Shown in pieces: positions 1 through 5,624 of a DNA stretch of 6,372 bases. Numbering within the stretch: position 1 is the stretch's first letter; every line of letters starts with the position of its first letter. Source of the stretch: Balneolales bacterium (lineage in GTDB: Bacteria > Bacteroidota > Rhodothermia > Balneolales > Natronogracilivirgulaceae); NCBI GenBank assembly GCA_007131535.1, contig SLQI01000161.1, positions 1 through 6,372 on the forward strand, in the 5' to 3' direction. A program made the position numbers and the translations under genes. The notes under the pieces are model-generated. The model was given only the letters and a program-made list of their open reading frames with translations. It made no database searches and was not told the DNA's origin.

Positions 1-446
1 CAGCCTTTCTCTATTTCCCGGATGATCTGTTCGTGGTCGGTAGTTTCGCACAGCCGGACATCCACGTTGAATTTGGGCAGATGCTCCAGAAAGATCTTGC
101 TTGTGCCTCCGTAAGAATCTTTGATGGACACCACGCGGTCGCCGGGCTTCAGAAGTGCAAACAGGCTGTTACTGATGGCGGCCATGCCTGTGGAAAACGA
201 AGTGGCGGCTTCGGCTTTCTCCAGGATGCGGATCTTTTCTTCAAGCACGTCAACGGTTGGATTGGTATTCCGGCTGTAGATATGGCCTTCCCGGTCACCT
301 ATGGCCACCTCATACCATTGATCCAGGTCTTCATAGGCGTACGTAACGGTGTTCACAATCGGAACAGTGGAGCTGTTTTTATAAAATGCTTCGGTTTCAC
401 CCGCCCATACCGAAGCGGTACCCGATTTATGTTTTGATAAATCCAT
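1..446 (-). CDS. Cys/Met-metabolism PLP-dependent enzyme (cystathionine gamma-synthase / methionine gamma-lyase fold), N-terminal part, cut by window edge
   Basis: Seen: the minus strand is open from ATG at 446-444 to the window edge, giving 148 complete residues beginning MDLSKHKSGTASVWAGETEA. Family landmarks appear in order: YSRNTNPT at residues 57-64 (the Tyr and Arg that contact the PLP phosphate of the neighbouring subunit), STGMAAI at 85-91 (phosphate-binding loop) and DSYGGT at 110-115 (the Tyr that stacks on the PLP ring). Known: this fold-type I family catalyses gamma- or beta-elimination and replacement on cystathionine, homocysteine, methionine or O-acylhomoserine in the cytoplasm, usually as a tetramer. 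The PLP-binding lysine lies beyond the left edge, so the exact reaction cannot be decided. No Shine-Dalgarno sequence precedes the ATG; a T-rich stretch lies about 20-30 bases upstream. It follows fic on the same strand after 246 bp, too far to assume a shared transcript. Confidence 0.9.
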   Translation of the reverse strand, partial: MDLSKHKSGTASVWAGETEAFYKNSSTVPIVNTVTYAYEDLDQWYEVAIGDREGHIYSRNTNPTVDVLEEKIRILEKAEAATSFSTGMAAISNSLFALLKPGDRVVSIKDSYGGTSKIFLEHLPKFNVDVRLCETTDHEQIIREIEKG

Positions 447-682
447 AGTTGATGGGGTTGATTGATAAATAAAAAAAAGAACCGGTATATGGCGTTGAAT
501 AGCAAGTAGCGGGGGTAAAAAGATTGCCATCGTTAACTGCATGAAGGGTAGGTCATGGCGAAAAGTGTCGTTCATTGCTCATTCCCCGGGGATAATCCAA
601 AGAAGCCCGAAGCCATCCCTGAATCACTTTCAAGTAGAATCTCGCGCTAATGCAAGGGCGCCATAAAGCAGTTTTTACCCAA

Positions 683-690
683 CAAACTTA
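683..690 (-). promoter_or_regulatory. Possible -7 box for the PLP-enzyme gene (TAAGTTTG)
   Basis: Read on the minus strand, 690-683 is TAAGTTTG, a full match to the Bacteroidota -7 consensus TAnnTTTG. It lies just past the fic stop codon and would give a leader of about 230 nt for the downstream PLP-enzyme gene. No clear TTG/TTTG -33 element is visible at the usual spacing, and an 8-mer of this degeneracy arises often by chance. The rest of 447-692 holds no other supported element. Confidence 0.22.
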
Positions 691-692
691 TC

Positions 693-1805
693 TTACAAAT
701 TCACACGATAACGGATACTCCTCCCCCCGGCTTTCCCATACCGCACAAATACTCCCATATCCACCAACTGTTGAATATCTCTTGTTGCAGTTGCTTTTGA
801 GACCTTGGTAATGCCCATATACTTTCTTGCATTCATCCCCCCTTCAAAACCGTCCGGTCCCTCTTCCAGCATCCGGTTTATGACTTTCTTTTGCCGTTCA
901 CTGAGCTGATCTTCATACTTGTCAAAAAACTTTACTTTTCGCAAGGAAAATTCCACCTGCTGCCCGGCTTTTTCCTGCGCTTGTAGTATGACATCAACAA
1001 AATAGTGGATCCATGGGGTTACCTCGTTCGATCGCTGTCCGACTTTCAGCGCCTCATAATAAGCCTTTTTGTCGGACTCGATGGCTTCAGATAAGCTTAA
1101 CAATGCCGGCCGGCCTATTCCCTGAGACAAAGCCTTTTCTGCAATGGCCCGCCCGATGCGGCCATTGCCGTCTTCAAACGGGTGAATGGATTCGAAATAC
1201 AAATGAGCAATTGCACTGCGAATCGGTGCATCCTGCAGTTTTTTCTCTCCCGACGGCATGGTTTCATTAAACCAATCTATAAACCGGTCCATTTCCATGG
1301 GCACCCGGGCTGATGGCGGAGCTTCAAAGTGAACTTTTTCTTTACCCATAGCCCCTGAAACCACCTGCATGGGATCTTCATGCACTCTCCATTCTCCAAC
1401 TCTGACTTTATCAGTATCACCAAACAACAACCGGTGCCAGTTAAATAGCTTCTCGATTGTAAGCGGCTCTTTGAATGTATTTCTTACATCAATCATGAGC
1501 TCTGCCATTCCTTCGGCTTTGGGATCTTTTATGGCGGGAGCTGAAGTGTATATCCCCAGATTTTTTCGAATGGAAGACATCACATCCTGCCGGCTGAGAT
1601 ACTCTCCTTCTATTTCAGAAGTTTTCACCGCTTCTTCCAGCATCAGATCTATGAGCGTCTCTTGCCGGATATTTTCCGGCAGTGATTCCAGTATTCCCGA
1701 GAGGCGTCCGACTTTTTCGGCAAATTCAAACAGATTCTCCTCAAGCCCTGAAAGAGTGTACGAAAAATCCGGCCAATCGGATTGTTGCCAGTTATATCGT
1801 CTCAT
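693..1805 (-). CDS. Fic family protein, class II (N-terminal inhibitory motif), with C-terminal winged helix-turn-helix
   Basis: Seen, numbering from the ATG at 1805 (370 aa): an N-terminal segment starting MRRYNWQQSDWPDF, like the DUF4172 domain that precedes many Fic domains; the inhibitory motif (S/T)xxxE(G/N) as TSEIEG at 62-67; a flap region around 135-152; the full catalytic motif HPFEDGNGRIGR at 208-219 with His208, Asp212, Asn214 and Arg219; and a C-terminal winged helix at about 300-370 (putative recognition helix KATATRDIQQLVDMGVF, then a Gly/Arg-rich wing GKAGGRSIRYRV). Known: intact Fic motifs usually transfer AMP from ATP to a hydroxyl side chain of a target, and in class II the motif glutamate blocks ATP until relieved. 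The target here is unknown. An in-frame ATG at 1844 would add 13 residues (MLVCEPIKYYNRL), but these read through the operator repeats and precede the family's usual N-terminus, so 1805 is preferred. No Shine-Dalgarno sequence precedes either start. Sampled stretches look AT-richer than gltX and hemE, compatible with transfer. The winged helix suggests DNA binding, probably at the repeats over its own start. Confidence 0.93.
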   Translation of the reverse strand: MRRYNWQQSDWPDFSYTLSGLEENLFEFAEKVGRLSGILESLPENIRQETLIDLMLEEAVKTSEIEGEYLSRQDVMSSIRKNLGIYTSAPAIKDPKAEGMAELMIDVRNTFKEPLTIEKLFNWHRLLFGDTDKVRVGEWRVHEDPMQVVSGAMGKEKVHFEAPPSARVPMEMDRFIDWFNETMPSGEKKLQDAPIRSAIAHLYFESIHPFEDGNGRIGRAIAEKALSQGIGRPALLSLSEAIESDKKAYYEALKVGQRSNEVTPWIHYFVDVILQAQEKAGQQVEFSLRKVKFFDKYEDQLSERQKKVINRMLEEGPDGFEGGMNARKYMGITKVSKATATRDIQQLVDMGVFVRYGKAGGRSIRYRVNL

Positions 1806-1879
1806 GAGCCGATTATAATACTTAATCGGCTCACAAACAAGCATATTTATGAGCCGATTAAGCTATTTATTCGGCTCAT
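1804..1879. promoter_or_regulatory. Four-half-site palindromic operator array over the fic promoter and start codon
   Basis: Seen on the plus strand: TGAGCCGATTA at 1805-1815, its complement TAATCGGCTCA at 1823-1833, TGAGCCGATTA again at 1850-1860, and TATTCGGCTCA (one mismatch) at 1868-1878. Each adjacent pair forms an 11-bp-arm palindrome with exactly 7 bases between the arms, and the two palindromes start 45 bp apart. The middle two sites also form a 13-bp perfect inverted repeat (1821-1833 with 1850-1862). The whole array mirrors about position 1841.5. It covers the -10, the -35 and the preferred fic ATG (1805). Inferred: an operator for a dimeric winged-helix protein, most simply the Fic protein itself, giving autorepression. 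Confidence 0.8.
1812..1840 (-). promoter_or_regulatory. Putative fic promoter (TTGTTT-17-TATAAT), leaderless
   Basis: On the minus strand, TTGTTT (1840-1835) is followed after exactly 17 bases by TATAAT (1817-1812). Six bases separate TATAAT from the preferred start codon at 1805, so transcription would begin at or beside the A of ATG, giving a leaderless mRNA. That fits the lack of a Shine-Dalgarno sequence. The form is sigma70-like rather than the Bacteroidota TAnnTTTG type, so use by this host is uncertain. It lies wholly inside the operator array. Confidence 0.45.
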
Positions 1880-1884
1880 GCTAT

Positions 1885-1915
1885 GATAAAAAGGTGCTTG
1901 GAATAAATAAGCACC
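1885..1915 (-). terminator. Intrinsic terminator, minus strand only
   Basis: Read on the minus strand: GGTGCTT (1915-1909), a 9-base loop, AAGCACC (1899-1893), then TTTTTATC (1892-1885). The 7-bp stem is perfect and the U-tract follows it at once. On the plus strand the stem is followed by GCAGG, so it would not terminate that way. It would stop minus-strand transcription arriving from 1916 onward, a few bases before the fic operator. Confidence 0.65.
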
Positions 1916-2040
1916 GCAGGCGTATTAGCCTTAGTCCCTGGAATTCCGACTAACATGCGGTACAGTCCCCGGATGACGAAAGTGGAAACTTTGATTTAAG
2001 TTGGAAGGTCTGATCAAGAATTAGTTTGAAAACTAAATTC
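1886..2040 (-). ncRNA. Candidate small RNA: successive stem-loops ending in the terminator
   Basis: The minus strand shows stem-loops in a row: 2040-2018 (AAACTAAATTC against GAATTAGTTT on the plus strand, one bulge, 2-base centre), 1992-1979 (AAAGT/ACTTT around a 4-base loop), 1953-1931 (TTAGTC/GACTAA), then the terminator stem at 1915-1893. No convincing protein is encoded; the only small frame (26 codons from ATG 1956) runs through the terminator. A near-match to TAnnTTTG (TAGTTTTC, minus, 2035-2028) could start a transcript near 2021. No known RNA family was recognised. The stems are short, so this is a suggestion, supported mainly by a terminator that otherwise has no gene to terminate. 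Confidence 0.25.
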
Positions 2041-2128
2041 ATTCAGAAACTACTCCACATTTTTGAAACAGATCCAAGCTGAGAATACGGAAACACATTT
2101 ACCTGTTCTCAATTCCGCACCTGTTTCG

Positions 2129-2136
2129 TATCTTTG
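2129..2136 (+). promoter_or_regulatory. gltX: Possible -7 box for gltX (TATCTTTG)
   Basis: TATCTTTG is a full match to the Bacteroidota -7 consensus TAnnTTTG. It would give gltX an unusually long leader of about 300 nt that includes the hairpin repeat at 2229-2322. A good -33 TTG/TTTG is not visible; the nearest candidate is TGTT at 2104-2107. No better promoter was seen closer to gltX. Confidence 0.28.
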
Positions 2137-2228
2137 CCCGCCTTGAATGAGTATATTTTCAATTTGTACAAAATCCGAAATTATAAATTTCTGTCTATGT
2201 GAGAACGCCCATAGCGGTTTAGTATATT

Positions 2229-2322
2229 AGGTAATTCAGGAGTTCAGGTAATTGGGTTTAAAGTAACTAATAGAGCCAAATACCCAATTTTTCTTAATCT
2301 GCTGATTTACCTTAATTACCTG
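2229..2322. repeat. Degenerate long hairpin / inverted repeat upstream of gltX
   Basis: The left arm starts AGGTAATTCAGG (2229-2240) and continues CAGGTAATTGGGT (2245-2257). The right arm carries the complements ACCCAATT (2282-2289) and AATTACCTG (2314-2322). AGGTAATT occurs twice in direct orientation on the left and once inverted on the right, and TTCAGG is repeated at 2235-2240 and 2243-2248. The outer and inner arms nest, so the segment could fold as one imperfect hairpin with a loop of about 24 bases. It looks like a decayed intergenic repeat built from a short AT-rich unit. Function is unknown; if transcribed, it lies in the gltX leader. Confidence 0.45.
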
Positions 2323-2441
2323 TTGTTTTCAAATGGCATCATGAGTTTTCATACAGACATTAATGAGGCATCGTTCGTTTCAATCGAACATGCATGCGAG
2401 ATCAAAAAAATATTTATTGAAAAACCAGAACATCCCGATTT

Positions 2442-3932
2442 ATGGCAGATTCCACCCGCGTACGCTTTGCTCCCTCACCTACCGGACTTTTACACATCGG
2501 CGGACTCCGCACCGCACTGTATAACTATTTGTTCACCAAACATCACGGCGGGGCATTTATCGTCCGGATTGAGGACACCGACCAAAGTCGCTATGTGGAA
2601 GAAGCCGAGCAGGATATCCTCGACAGCCTCAAATGGGCCGGACTGAATTGGGATGAAGGTCCCGGCACCGAGAGCGCTTATGGCCCCTATCACCAAAGCA
2701 AGCGATCTGAGCTGTACAAAAAATACGCCGAGCAGCTTATCGCCGACGGCTACGCCTATTACGCGTTCGATACCACCGAGGATATCGAACAAATGCGGGA
2801 ACGGCTGAAGAAATCGGGCAATCCGTCACCGAAGTATGATTCCATCACCCGGCAGTCGATGAAAAACAGTCTTACGCTGCCGCAGGATGAAGTAAAACGC
2901 CGGCTTGAAGCCGGGGACGAATATGTCGTACGGCTGAAGGTGCCGCGCAAGGAAACCGTCCGGTTTACCGATATCATCCGGGGTGTGGTTTCTTTTGATA
3001 CGCAGGGGCTGGACGATCAGGTGCTGTTGAAATCCGACGGTCTGCCGACCTACCACCTGGCCAATGTCGTGGATGATCACGAAATGGGAATTACTCACGT
3101 GATCCGGGGTGAGGAGTGGCTCAGCAGCGCGCCCAAGCACATGCTGCTCTATCAATATCTCGGTTGGGAAGCCCCCGAAATGGCCCACCTGCCGCTGATC
3201 ATGTCACCCAGCGGCGGTAAGCTCTCCAAGCGAAAAGCCGAGCAGGAAGGCATACCGATCAATGTGCGGGATTATATTCAGCAGGATTACGAGCCGGAAG
3301 CCGTCATCAATTTCCTCGCCTACCTGGGTTGGGGTCCCGGTGATGACCGGGAGGTGATGACCTTAGATGAGATGATCAAGGAGTTTTCGCTGGATCGGGT
3401 CAGCAAAGCCGGTGCGGTTTTCAACTTTAAAAAGCTGACCTGGTACAACGAGCATTATATGCGCGAAAAGTCGGATGATGAATTACTCCCGCGCATCAAA
3501 AAAGTTGCCGAAAAGGAAGGCTATGAAGCATCCGACGACTACTTAAAAACTATTCTCGGGTTGATGCGCGACCGTGTATCCCGTCTTCCGGAGGTTATCG
3601 AACTCGGACGGTATTTTTTCGAAGCACCGGCCGAATATGATGAAAAATCCACCAAAAAATCGTGGAAAGAGCAAACGCCGGCACTGGTGCAAAAATACCT
3701 GGATGAAATCAGCCGTCTCGGAGAAAGTGATTTCAAAGCAGCTACCCTTAAAGAAAAATTATCTGAAGTAATTGAGGCCGAAGGCGTTGGCTTCGGAAAA
3801 CTTATGCTGCCGGTTCGGGTGTCCGTAACGGGAATGGGTTTTGGGCCCGACCTGTTCGAAACCATGGAACTGCTCGGCAAAGAGGAAACCGAAAGCCGTA
3901 TTCAGAAAGCACTCGAGGTTTTAGGTAAATAA
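2442..3932 (+). CDS. gltX: Glutamyl-tRNA synthetase (GluRS, class I)
   Basis: It charges tRNA(Glu) with glutamate using ATP in the cytoplasm; Glu-tRNA also feeds tetrapyrrole synthesis by the C5 route where that exists. Seen (496 aa, normal length): the PSPTG-LLHIGG-RTALYNYL signature at residues 11-29 (HIGH-type motif at 18-21), IEDTDQSR near 43-50, and the KMSKS-type loop KLSKRK at 260-265, followed by the helical anticodon-binding half from about residue 320. The ATG at 2442 puts the signature at the standard distance from the N-terminus. The region where E. coli GluRS binds zinc through cysteines (about 98-127) has none, and no cysteine was seen anywhere in the protein. Many GluRS naturally lack the zinc site, so this does not imply loss of function. 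No Shine-Dalgarno sequence is present. It is followed by 161 bp with no strong terminator. Because GluRS can be discriminating or non-discriminating, charging of tRNA(Gln) cannot be excluded. Confidence 0.98.
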   Translation: MADSTRVRFAPSPTGLLHIGGLRTALYNYLFTKHHGGAFIVRIEDTDQSRYVEEAEQDILDSLKWAGLNWDEGPGTESAYGPYHQSKRSELYKKYAEQLIADGYAYYAFDTTEDIEQMRERLKKSGNPSPKYDSITRQSMKNSLTLPQDEVKRRLEAGDEYVVRLKVPRKETVRFTDIIRGVVSFDTQGLDDQVLLKSDGLPTYHLANVVDDHEMGITHVIRGEEWLSSAPKHMLLYQYLGWEAPEMAHLPLIMSPSGGKLSKRKAEQEGIPINVRDYIQQDYEPEAVINFLAYLGWGPGDDREVMTLDEMIKEFSLDRVSKAGAVFNFKKLTWYNEHYMREKSDDELLPRIKKVAEKEGYEASDDYLKTILGLMRDRVSRLPEVIELGRYFFEAPAEYDEKSTKKSWKEQTPALVQKYLDEISRLGESDFKAATLKEKLSEVIEAEGVGFGKLMLPVRVSVTGMGFGPDLFETMELLGKEETESRIQKALEVLGK

Positions 3933-4093
3933 CAGGGCTATCAATACATCTACAAACCTATAGTTTTCTTACAAACACCAAATAATGCCTCGAGTAACCT
4001 TTGTACAAAAAATTGTATCACTTGCTTATACTACAAGTTTTGAATTACATTAACCGCGTACAGTGAAAGTCATCTCATACTTAAACTAAATTT

Positions 4094-4480
4094 ATGGATA
4101 CCAAACCTCCCATTTTGATAGCGGAAGATGAATTCATGCTCACTATGCTACTTGAGCATATACTGAATCGCAATGGTTATGAGGATTTGCATTTTGTAAA
4201 AACCGGAGATGAAGCCGTAGAAAAAGCGAGGGAAGTAAATCCGTCTTTGATTTTAATGGATATTTTTCTGGAAGGCTCCTTAGATGGTATCGATGCCGTG
4301 CAGGAAATCCGGAACTTCAATATGGCGCCGGTCATTTACATAACCGGTAACAGCGACTACCTCACCAAGTCCCGCGCCATGGATACCGGCCCGTCAAGCT
4401 ACATTGTAAAACCCATTGACCCCGAAGAGCTCATGGAACTGGTGAGGGATAAACTCGGAGAGAGCTCCAACAAAGAATAA
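4094..4480 (+). CDS. Single-domain response regulator (CheY-like receiver)
   Basis: Seen (128 aa): one receiver domain and nothing else. The acidic pair is Glu11/Asp12 (ILIAEDE), the phospho-acceptor Asp56 (LILMDI), the switch threonine Thr84 (YITGNSD) and the conserved Lys106 before cis-proline (IVKPID). All catalytic residues are present, so it should be phosphorylated by a histidine kinase and act by protein contact, since it has no DNA-binding or enzymatic output domain. No kinase gene is in the window, so its partner is unknown. Residues 96-107 (MDTGPSSYIVKP) resemble receivers of the T-x-P-x-x-Y-x-x-K-P type found alone or attached to sensor kinases. It is on the same strand as gltX but 161 bp away. 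Its stop codon is 3 bp from that of convergent hemE, so the two transcripts probably overlap. No Shine-Dalgarno sequence precedes the ATG. Confidence 0.95.
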   Translation: MDTKPPILIAEDEFMLTMLLEHILNRNGYEDLHFVKTGDEAVEKAREVNPSLILMDIFLEGSLDGIDAVQEIRNFNMAPVIYITGNSDYLTKSRAMDTGPSSYIVKPIDPEELMELVRDKLGESSNKE

Positions 4481-4483
4481 TGG

Positions 4484-5527
4484 CTAACCGGTATACTCTT
4501 TAACCGTATCCACAAAAGCTTTGGCGTGGTCAACGGGGGTGTTCGGGAGAATGCCGTGGCCCAGGTTGGCGATGTAGCGGTCTTTACCAAATCGATCTAT
4601 CATCGTGCGGGTTTGCTTGCGTATTTCAGATACCGGACCCAGCAGCCTGCTCGGATCAAAATTGCCCTGTAAGGTGACATTTCCACCCGTAGCTTGTCGT
4701 GCATATTCCGGGGAAGTAGCCCAATCGATTCCTACAGCCGAAGCATCCGTTCGCCAGGCCAGTCGCTCCAGGGCATACCAGCTTCCTTTGGCAAATAAAA
4801 TTACCGGAACCTCCGGTGCCAGCGTATCGGCAATGCGCTTGAGGAACGGCATACAAAATTGAGAAAAATCTTCGGGACTGAGCAAACCCGACCAGCTGTC
4901 AAACACCTGTACGGCCTGTGCCCCGGCCTCAACTTGCGCCTTCAGATAACTGATGGTGGTTTCCGTAATCGTATCCAGCAAATATTCGGCTGTTTGCGGG
5001 TTTTGATAGCAAAATGCCTTGGCTTTGGAAAAATCTTTAGATCCCTGCCCTTCAATCATATAGCACAAAAGCGTCCACGGAGCGCCGGCAAAACCTATCA
5101 GCGGGACTCTTCCGTTAAGCTCCCGGCGAATCATCCGGACAGCGTCCATGATATAATGCAGCCGGTCTTCCACGTCGGGCTGTACGACTTCCATGGCGCG
5201 ATCCACCGTGTTGATCGGATCCGGCAGCCGCGGCCCCAGTCCTTCTTCCAGACGCACTTCAAGACCCAGAGCCTGCGGAATCACCAGAATATCCGAAAAC
5301 AAGATGGCCGCATCCGTACCGACCTGATCCACCGGCATCAGGGTAATTTCGGTGGCAAGCTCCGGGTTTTCTACCCGCTCAAAAAAAGAGTATTTCTTGC
5401 GCAAAGTTATGTAATCCGGCAGATAGCGTCCGGCCTGCCTCATCATCCATACGGGCGGGCGTTCTACTTTCTCTCCGTTGAGCGCACGGAGCAGGAGATC
5501 GTTTTTTAACGGGGTGAATTCTTCCAT
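4484..5527 (-). CDS. hemE: Uroporphyrinogen III decarboxylase
   Basis: It removes the four acetate carboxyl groups of uroporphyrinogen III to give coproporphyrinogen III, in the cytoplasm and without a cofactor. Seen (347 aa, normal length): the first family signature RPPVWMMRQAGRYLP at residues 23-37, with the substrate-binding arginines Arg30 and Arg34; FSDIL with the catalytic aspartate Asp79; the second signature GFAGAPWTL at 145-153; Tyr156; Ser211 in VFDSWSG; and His324 in NLGHGI. All positions expected from the human enzyme are kept. The ATG at 5527 gives the standard N-terminus (MEEFTPLKNDLLLRALNGE). It lies 97 bp downstream of hemD on the same strand and acts on the HemD product. A 7-bp-stem hairpin lies in that gap. 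No Shine-Dalgarno sequence is present, and there is no room for a terminator before the convergent regulator gene. Confidence 0.98.
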   Translation of the reverse strand: MEEFTPLKNDLLLRALNGEKVERPPVWMMRQAGRYLPDYITLRKKYSFFERVENPELATEITLMPVDQVGTDAAILFSDILVIPQALGLEVRLEEGLGPRLPDPINTVDRAMEVVQPDVEDRLHYIMDAVRMIRRELNGRVPLIGFAGAPWTLLCYMIEGQGSKDFSKAKAFCYQNPQTAEYLLDTITETTISYLKAQVEAGAQAVQVFDSWSGLLSPEDFSQFCMPFLKRIADTLAPEVPVILFAKGSWYALERLAWRTDASAVGIDWATSPEYARQATGGNVTLQGNFDPSRLLGPVSEIRKQTRTMIDRFGKDRYIANLGHGILPNTPVDHAKAFVDTVKEYTG

Positions 5528-5547
5528 GGTAATTTTTTAGGTCGACA

Positions 5548-5566
5548 GCTTATCTTGCCGATAAGC
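5548..5566 (-). promoter_or_regulatory. Perfect 7-bp hairpin in the hemD-hemE gap
   Basis: GCTTATC (5548-5554) and GATAAGC (5560-5566) are perfect complements around a 5-base centre. Neither strand has a U-tract after the stem, so it is not a standard terminator. On the minus strand it would lie about 20-40 nt before the hemE start codon. It could be a processing or stability element between hemD and hemE, or a protein-binding palindrome. A weaker 5-bp inverted repeat (GTATT 5580-5584, AATAC 5592-5596) lies beside it. Confidence 0.4.
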
Positions 5567-5624
5567 AAATAACTATTCTGTATTGTTGATAAATACCGGC
5601 AGTCGGGTTGCATCCGAAAACCTG

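Noticed and set aside
33..437. Plus-strand open frame of 134 codons
   Set aside because: It is antisense to the PLP-enzyme N-terminus, whose protein shows clear family motifs; the plus-strand product shows none.
583..592. Perfect palindrome TCCCCGGGGA in the spacer after fic
   Set aside because: It is a single 10-bp palindrome without flanking symmetry, partner copies or a T-run; it could be chance.
541..666. 41-codon plus-strand frame starting MKGRSWRKVSFIAHS
   Set aside because: It has no start context, no recognisable motif and a Ser/Pro/Arg-rich make-up as expected from random reading. It lies in the leader of the minus-strand PLP-enzyme gene.
1369..1818. Plus-strand open frame of 149 codons, rich in Ser
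   Set aside because: It is antisense to fic, and its composition is that of a reverse reading of Glu/Arg-rich coding sequence.
1804..1879. The repeats as a CRISPR array or insertion-sequence ends
   Set aside because: The units are 11 bp, alternate in orientation and have 7- and 16-base gaps, unlike CRISPR repeats and spacers. No transposase or target duplication flanks them, and their registry with the promoter fits an operator.
1876..1956. 26-codon minus-strand frame starting MLVGIPGTK
   Set aside because: It reads through the terminator stem and its U-tract, so its transcript would end before the stop codon.
1880..2441. tRNA or known structured RNA in the long spacer
   Set aside because: No T-loop GTTCRA consensus with acceptor pairing, no tmRNA, RNase P or SRP signature, and no recognised riboswitch core was found on either strand by eye.
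2323..2646. Plus-strand frame of 107 codons starting MFSNGIMSFHTDI
   Set aside because: It overlaps the gltX start in another frame, and its second half is a shadow of the GluRS signature region. The first 40 codons match nothing recognised.
4020..4041. Possible terminator after gltX (ACTTG/CAAGT with TTTT)
   Set aside because: It has only a 5-bp AT-rich stem with a 9-base loop and a 4-base T-run, too weak to claim.
4859..5509. Long plus-strand open frame opposite hemE
   Set aside because: It is a shadow of hemE, which retains all catalytic residues; the plus-strand product has no family features.
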